A DNA stretch of 61,243 nt, from positions 1-61,243 of the IMG/VR virus record IMGVR_UViG_3300036850_000032; one strand, given 5' to 3'. The translations under genes and the position numbers were made by a program. The notes beneath the pieces were generated by a model. That model did not search any database, was not told the DNA's origin, and worked only from the letters and a program-made list of their open reading frames with translations. Below, piece after piece: positions 58,001 to 61,243 of this stretch; within the stretch, counting starts at the first letter, position 1, and every line of letters begins with the position of its first letter. The stretch is from a virus.

Positions 58001-61000
58001 CGTACATCGCCGGGCCGAGCAAGTTTCCCAGCCGGCAGATGGAGAAGCGGAACAACGCCGTAGACAAGCGCCGGAACGAGTTCGTGGAGTGGGAACAGCG
58101 CGCGCTCCGTGCGATGCGAGAAGCCATCGAGCCAAGTGTGGCCCGAAGCATTTCCTCGGATCGCTCCGATGCCGTCGAAGCCTTACAGGCAAAGATTGAC
58201 GCAGCAAAGAAGCAACAGGAGTTGATGCGCACCGTCAACGCCATCGTGCGCACGAAAGCGACCGACGCGGAGAAGATCGCGAAGATTACCGCTGCGACAG
58301 GTTTCAAAGAGGCCACCGCCGCGAAGCTCCTTGAGCCTGATTTCATGGGTCGCAAGGGCTTCCCAGACTACGAACTGACGAACAACGCCGCCAACATCCG
58401 GCGCATGGAAGCGCGCATCGGCGAGGTGTCCGCGCAGAAGGCCAAGCCCGAAGGCGAAGCAATGTTTGACGGGGGACGTGTCGAGGAAAACGCCAGCCTG
58501 AACCGCATCCAGATTTTCTTCGACAGCAAACCTGATGAAGCCACGCGCGACAAACTGAAGGCTAACGGCTTTCACTGGTCGCCGCGTGAAGGAGCGTGGC
58601 AGCGGCAGCGCAACGACGCAGGACGAGAGGCCGTTCGGAAGGTGCTCGGCGTCACGCTCGGCGAGCGAGTGGCATCAGGCGAACCTGAGGGGGCCGTTGC
58701 CAAACTCCAAGCCGTCGAAGATGCCGCCAAAGCCCGCATCAAGGACCGAGGCACATTCAAAGGCAGCCGTCTCACCGCCGGTCTACCTGTCGACGACATC
58801 GCCGATCTGGTCATCATCGGTGCCGCCCGGATCGCGAAGGGCACGGTGCAGTTCGCGCAGTGGTCTGCTGAGATGGTGCGCGACTTCGGCGACGCCATTC
58901 GTCCGCACCTCCAAACCATCTACGACCGCGCCAAGGTGAAAGCCGCCGAGTTCGGCCCGCGTCCGATCCTGGCCGACACTGGCCGGGACATCCCCGATCA
59001 GCAGCGGTTGCCGAAGGACCGCGTCCTCGCGTTCCCCAGCCTGCAGAAGATGCCGGAGGCGATCCGCGGCGACATCGCGGACATGCTGGAGCGCTACAAC
59101 GGTTTCGAGACACAGCGGCGCGGCGTGCAACCGATTGCCCGCACGCAGGAGATTGCGAAGGATCTGTGGCTCCCGCTCGAAACGCTGAAGCCTGGCACCG
59201 CGCTCAACGCGGAGGAACTGGAAGCCTACAAGACCGCCCTCGCCACGGCACTGACCGAACGGCAGAAGGTGCTGGAGAAGATCAAGGACGGCACGGCCAC
59301 CGATTGGGATCGGCTCCAGTTCTCGCATCTGACAGACGTGGCGACGATCCTGACTGCGAGTTACCGCGGGGCGAAGGCGGAAGCCGGACGCGCGCTCAAC
59401 ATCCTGCGGGTGAAGGCGCGCGTGCTGGACTTGCAGGAATCGCGGTTCCTCGAAGCCGCCTTGAAGGCGCCCGGTTTCCAGAGCGACATCAGCGCGGTCG
59501 CGAAAGCCGCAACTGAGGCCGAAGGCGATCCGCTCGCCCAGCTCAGGCTGCTCCGCAAGCGTGCGGCTGGGAACTGGTTTGATCTGGTGCAAGCCGCGTA
59601 CTACACGAATCTGCTCTCCGGGCTCAAGACGCATCTGCGCAACGCGATCGGTAACAGCTTCAACACGTTTGCCAACACGATCGCGCCTATCGGTGGAGCG
59701 GCGGCGGACATCGTGCGCGCGACAGCCACGGGCCAGCCGCGAACCGTCTTCATCGGGGAGATCCGCGAGAACTTGGCTGGCGGATTCATCGGGCTCGATC
59801 GCGGGATGAAGAATGCCGCGTTCACGTTCCGGGAAGGGTTTCGGCCGAGCACCGTCGAATCAGCCGCAGGAGGCGTGTTCGATACCCCTCGCGTCGAATT
59901 ACCCGGAGGGGTCTGGACGAACTGGCCGAGCCGCGCCTTGGAAGCGGCCGACGAGTTCTTCCGCGCCATTGCCTATCAGCAGGAATTGCACGCCGGCGCC
60001 TACGCCGACGCTCGAGGAGAAGGACTCCGCAAGCCTGATGAGATTCACGCACGCATGGCCGAACTGATGACGGCTGTGGACGGGGAGGACGGGAAGACGT
60101 TCGCCGAGCTCCGCGATCGGGCGCAGACCTTCGCGGCCCGAGCGGTGTTTCAGGAAGAGCCGGGGCCGATCGTCAACTGGCTGCTGAAAGCCAAGGCGCC
60201 AACCTCGCCCATCCCGTTGAGAGCCGCGGCGTTGTTCGTCTCGCCGTTCATCAAGACCCCCTCAGCCATTCTTAGGCAGGGCGCGGAGTGGTCTCCGGTG
60301 GGCTTTGTCATGAAGGGCGCCAAACAAGGCGGACGGGAAGGCGCACAGGCTCTTGGACGGGCGGGACTGGGAACTGGGTTCATTCTCGGCCCGCTGGCAT
60401 GGTTCGCCGCGAATGGGCTGCTGACGGGCGCTCCGCCTGATGACGAAGGCGAGCGGGAGGAGTTCTACGCACAAGGCAAGCTCGGCAACGCCATCAAGAT
60501 CGGCGAGTACTGGGTCCGCTACACGCTGTTCCAGCCGTATTCGGTGTCGATGGCGGCGGTGGCAAATGCGTGGCAGCAGTTTCAAGAGTCGAAACAGGAC
60601 GAGACGGCGGTGGCCGAAGCGTTTGCTGGTGCGGTGGCCGGTGCTGGCGCGTCGTTATTGGATCAGTCGTTCCTCGCCGGACTCGGCACGGTGATTGATG
60701 CAGTCAACGATCCGCAACGGTACGCGGGCCAGTGGCTCAGCCTGTTCGTGCAGGGCCTTGTCCCCTACAGCGGGGCGATGCGGAACATTACGCAAGCGAT
60801 CGATCCGGTGGTGCGGAAACCATCCGGTGTGGCCGAGAGTGTGCAGGCGATCATTCCGTGGATGTCTTCGTCACTCCAGCCCAAACGGACACGGTTCGGC
60901 GAGGCGGTCACACGGCCCGGATCGGCCGTACAACGCGGATTCATCGTGCCAGAAGTGTCGAAGGCCGTGAGTGATGACGTGACGACGATCCTCGCACGGT

Positions 61001-61243
61001 TGCAGATCCAGCCGACAACCCCGCGGGCACGCTTCACCGTGAACGGCAAGCCCGTCGAGTTGACACGGGAGCAGCAGGACATCGTGACCGAAGCGATTGG
61101 CCGCGAACGGAAAGCCACCATTGAACGCGTCATCTCGTCGCCATTCTTCAAGGGTTTGAAGGATGAGTCGCAGCGGGCAGGATTGGAGCGGGCGATCAAC
61201 AGTGTCACGGATCGTGTCCGGCCGAACGTGATCCGTACACTAG
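55057..61243 (+). CDS. Giant polyvalent internal virion protein (partial, more than 2,000 residues)
   Basis: Open from ATG 55057 to the window end with no in-frame stop in the lines checked. An N-terminal segment binds neighbours (RFTASEIDPPAPPPSSRFVF, repeated later as VVSFTADQIDQPIV). A membrane-like Ala/Gly helix lies near residues 190-230. The middle is coiled and disordered. Further on are a polyvalent-type domain (IQIFFDSKPDEATRDKLKAN, then GFHWSPREGAWQRQRND) and a helix bundle near 59.6-60.8 kb with hydrophobic stretches (GLGTGFILGPLAWFAANGLL). This is typical of huge injected proteins that carry effectors. A separate small gene lies nested at 56645. Confidence 0.7.
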   Translation, partial: MPQTFRFTASEIDPPAPPPSSRFVFRAEDIDVYDPLDDPFAIRARDPDPVPRPISPPRVTPPPMRMVSSHRPPGAAGNDLQSALRQVLPAMAVSHETQPEPDPAAAFSRATGISAQPQRSVLDIAANAPRAAAAGLVRGNQAVWGGLRAAADVLGLDSVAEWARAAGQGATELAETVRGPQTGASPTEQAVLGGFESIGASALPLAAGVVSGQPSVALGMMGAQTGGEAYQQARNAKVNTPEALAFAVSQGAVEVATERIPAGRLLGDLAKRTGLLKTIIRQATAEIPSEQIATALQDLNEWATLQPDKPLSAYLEERPSAAAQTLISTLVATIGQTAASAGVERVTRPRERVQPSSPAAIVPAPIVESRPSPVAPIAPPVAAGPSTVARLTDAAPVVEPAPPLGVVSFTADQIDQPIVAPSIVERAQQMRAEDPTIDARAREMAERARAAKVSVVEPEGAQLIAAIEDLSAELDQPYGDRDVLAGLLDTDPEDFSASDVQLLREVLADLQDQQAKRGVLRQLSPQEEPRALETRQESESREPEYSGTESERQAAEAGRGDRLEQRPSAPVAEETPVARAVIQSEIDRLTEENARLAKGPPPLRPKKRTATPVVERSPSVDESRITPSEPPSIAGLIELKEAEVTSGALAETPASAAAEVRAEVGRVVDLRGVKSAADVQRRVVATLTEELEHAKVGAPVLEVRPQKAYGGREFTVFADGEPLVMVDRYGHMKASYGVDDDRVKALSGAPVALGRTGDKASLGQIDRAKDMSKPELYRYAQAEISRRLGQQRGTVTVQIPGDGTFTINRTPEAVSEVLRRITKAGVSPWKGLKGEGPPPLRKSIPGVTPITDVVATPEPVSTEPTVRNPGFIPRGEVRVVEPKPQKIATEPTGGPPGVSLNDIPMDLAIRAHSGTSHTPEVRAKSEQEGYVSHMTHVWNEIQKLAKTDEQKAIARAEFARYRSGYLERNRAYMSARSGVVSAYIAGPSKFPSRQMEKRNNAVDKRRNEFVEWEQRALRAMREAIEPSVARSISSDRSDAVEALQAKIDAAKKQQELMRTVNAIVRTKATDAEKIAKITAATGFKEATAAKLLEPDFMGRKGFPDYELTNNAANIRRMEARIGEVSAQKAKPEGEAMFDGGRVEENASLNRIQIFFDSKPDEATRDKLKANGFHWSPREGAWQRQRNDAGREAVRKVLGVTLGERVASGEPEGAVAKLQAVEDAAKARIKDRGTFKGSRLTAGLPVDDIADLVIIGAARIAKGTVQFAQWSAEMVRDFGDAIRPHLQTIYDRAKVKAAEFGPRPILADTGRDIPDQQRLPKDRVLAFPSLQKMPEAIRGDIADMLERYNGFETQRRGVQPIARTQEIAKDLWLPLETLKPGTALNAEELEAYKTALATALTERQKVLEKIKDGTATDWDRLQFSHLTDVATILTASYRGAKAEAGRALNILRVKARVLDLQESRFLEAALKAPGFQSDISAVAKAATEAEGDPLAQLRLLRKRAAGNWFDLVQAAYYTNLLSGLKTHLRNAIGNSFNTFANTIAPIGGAAADIVRATATGQPRTVFIGEIRENLAGGFIGLDRGMKNAAFTFREGFRPSTVESAAGGVFDTPRVELPGGVWTNWPSRALEAADEFFRAIAYQQELHAGAYADARGEGLRKPDEIHARMAELMTAVDGEDGKTFAELRDRAQTFAARAVFQEEPGPIVNWLLKAKAPTSPIPLRAAALFVSPFIKTPSAILRQGAEWSPVGFVMKGAKQGGREGAQALGRAGLGTGFILGPLAWFAANGLLTGAPPDDEGEREEFYAQGKLGNAIKIGEYWVRYTLFQPYSVSMAAVANAWQQFQESKQDETAVAEAFAGAVAGAGASLLDQSFLAGLGTVIDAVNDPQRYAGQWLSLFVQGLVPYSGAMRNITQAIDPVVRKPSGVAESVQAIIPWMSSSLQPKRTRFGEAVTRPGSAVQRGFIVPEVSKAVSDDVTTILARLQIQPTTPRARFTVNGKPVELTREQQDIVTEAIGRERKATIERVISSPFFKGLKDESQRAGLERAINSVTDRVRPNVIRTL
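56645..56788 (+). CDS. Nested small phage gene (DUF6496-like) with strong Shine-Dalgarno
   Basis: 47 residues in another frame of the giant ORF. GTG start preceded by AGGAGG (56632-56637). The protein (PLKPGKSQKVVSQNIREL, then GRPQKQAVAIALSNARQ) matches a well-known tiny phage protein family normally found as a free-standing gene. This is strong evidence of a real overlapping gene, with the host ORF continuing through it. Confidence 0.7.
   Translation: MPLKPGKSQKVVSQNIRELKASGRPQKQAVAIALSNARQHPSPKKRR

Noticed and set aside
1-61243. CRISPR arrays, rRNA genes or insertion sequences
   Set aside because: No spaced direct repeats, no rRNA-like stretches and no transposase motifs were noticed on reading; not an exhaustive computation.

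Overview
The window is the near-complete, GC-rich genome of a temperate, P22-like short-tailed phage (podovirus), or an integrated copy of one. Evidence: a P22-type portal, scaffold, coat, gp4-like and gp10-like order; a tyrosine integrase beside a 3'-tRNA-Ser fragment; a divergent CI/Cro-type switch; a lambda-style replication and recombination region. The host is not determined. High GC and several Sec signal peptides ending in Ala/Gly-Gln would fit Acidobacteriota or another high-GC Gram-negative, but this is a weak inference.

Layout. 1-5.4 kb: tail fibre, several small membrane proteins (holin/spanin candidates), a TIM-barrel glycoside-hydrolase-like enzyme and a zinc ribbon, all on the plus strand. 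5.4-8.1 kb, minus strand: attP-like tRNA fragment, integrase, lipoprotein, two tiny coupled ORFs and a CI-like repressor. 8.1-24.6 kb, plus strand: Cro-like gene, two ParB/sulfiredoxin-fold proteins, ERF annealing protein with a YqaJ/lambda-exonuclease partner, HNH genes, a DpdA-like transglycosylase, an HD-like protein, an O-like replication initiator and P-like partner, adenine and cytosine DNA methyltransferases, DUF1064 nuclease and a GIY-YIG gene. Most of these genes overlap by 1-4 bases and look translationally coupled.

24.6-33.4 kb: small and large terminase, then about twenty very small genes (ribbon-helix-helix, GIY-YIG, lipoprotein, Tat-signal proteins, zinc knuckles) and a structured non-coding stretch with a terminator. 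33.4-48.5 kb: portal, scaffold, coat, decoration or fibre-like proteins with Sec signals, and the gp4-like and gp10-like tail hub. Three minus-strand genes interrupt this part: a SAM methyltransferase and two HNH homing endonucleases. 48.5-61.2 kb: internal (ejected) virion proteins, ending in a giant ORF of more than 2,000 codons that is still open at the window edge. The window begins with the last 33 codons of a gene directly before the tail fibre, so the two ends may be neighbours on a circular map.

Most notable points: three different DNA-base modification enzymes in one early operon; two small genes with strong Shine-Dalgarno sites nested in other frames inside long ORFs; a repeated promoter-like element whose -35 overlaps stop codons; four Sec-signal proteins inside the structural block; a structured intergenic RNA candidate; and a duplicated micro-ORF in the early operon.
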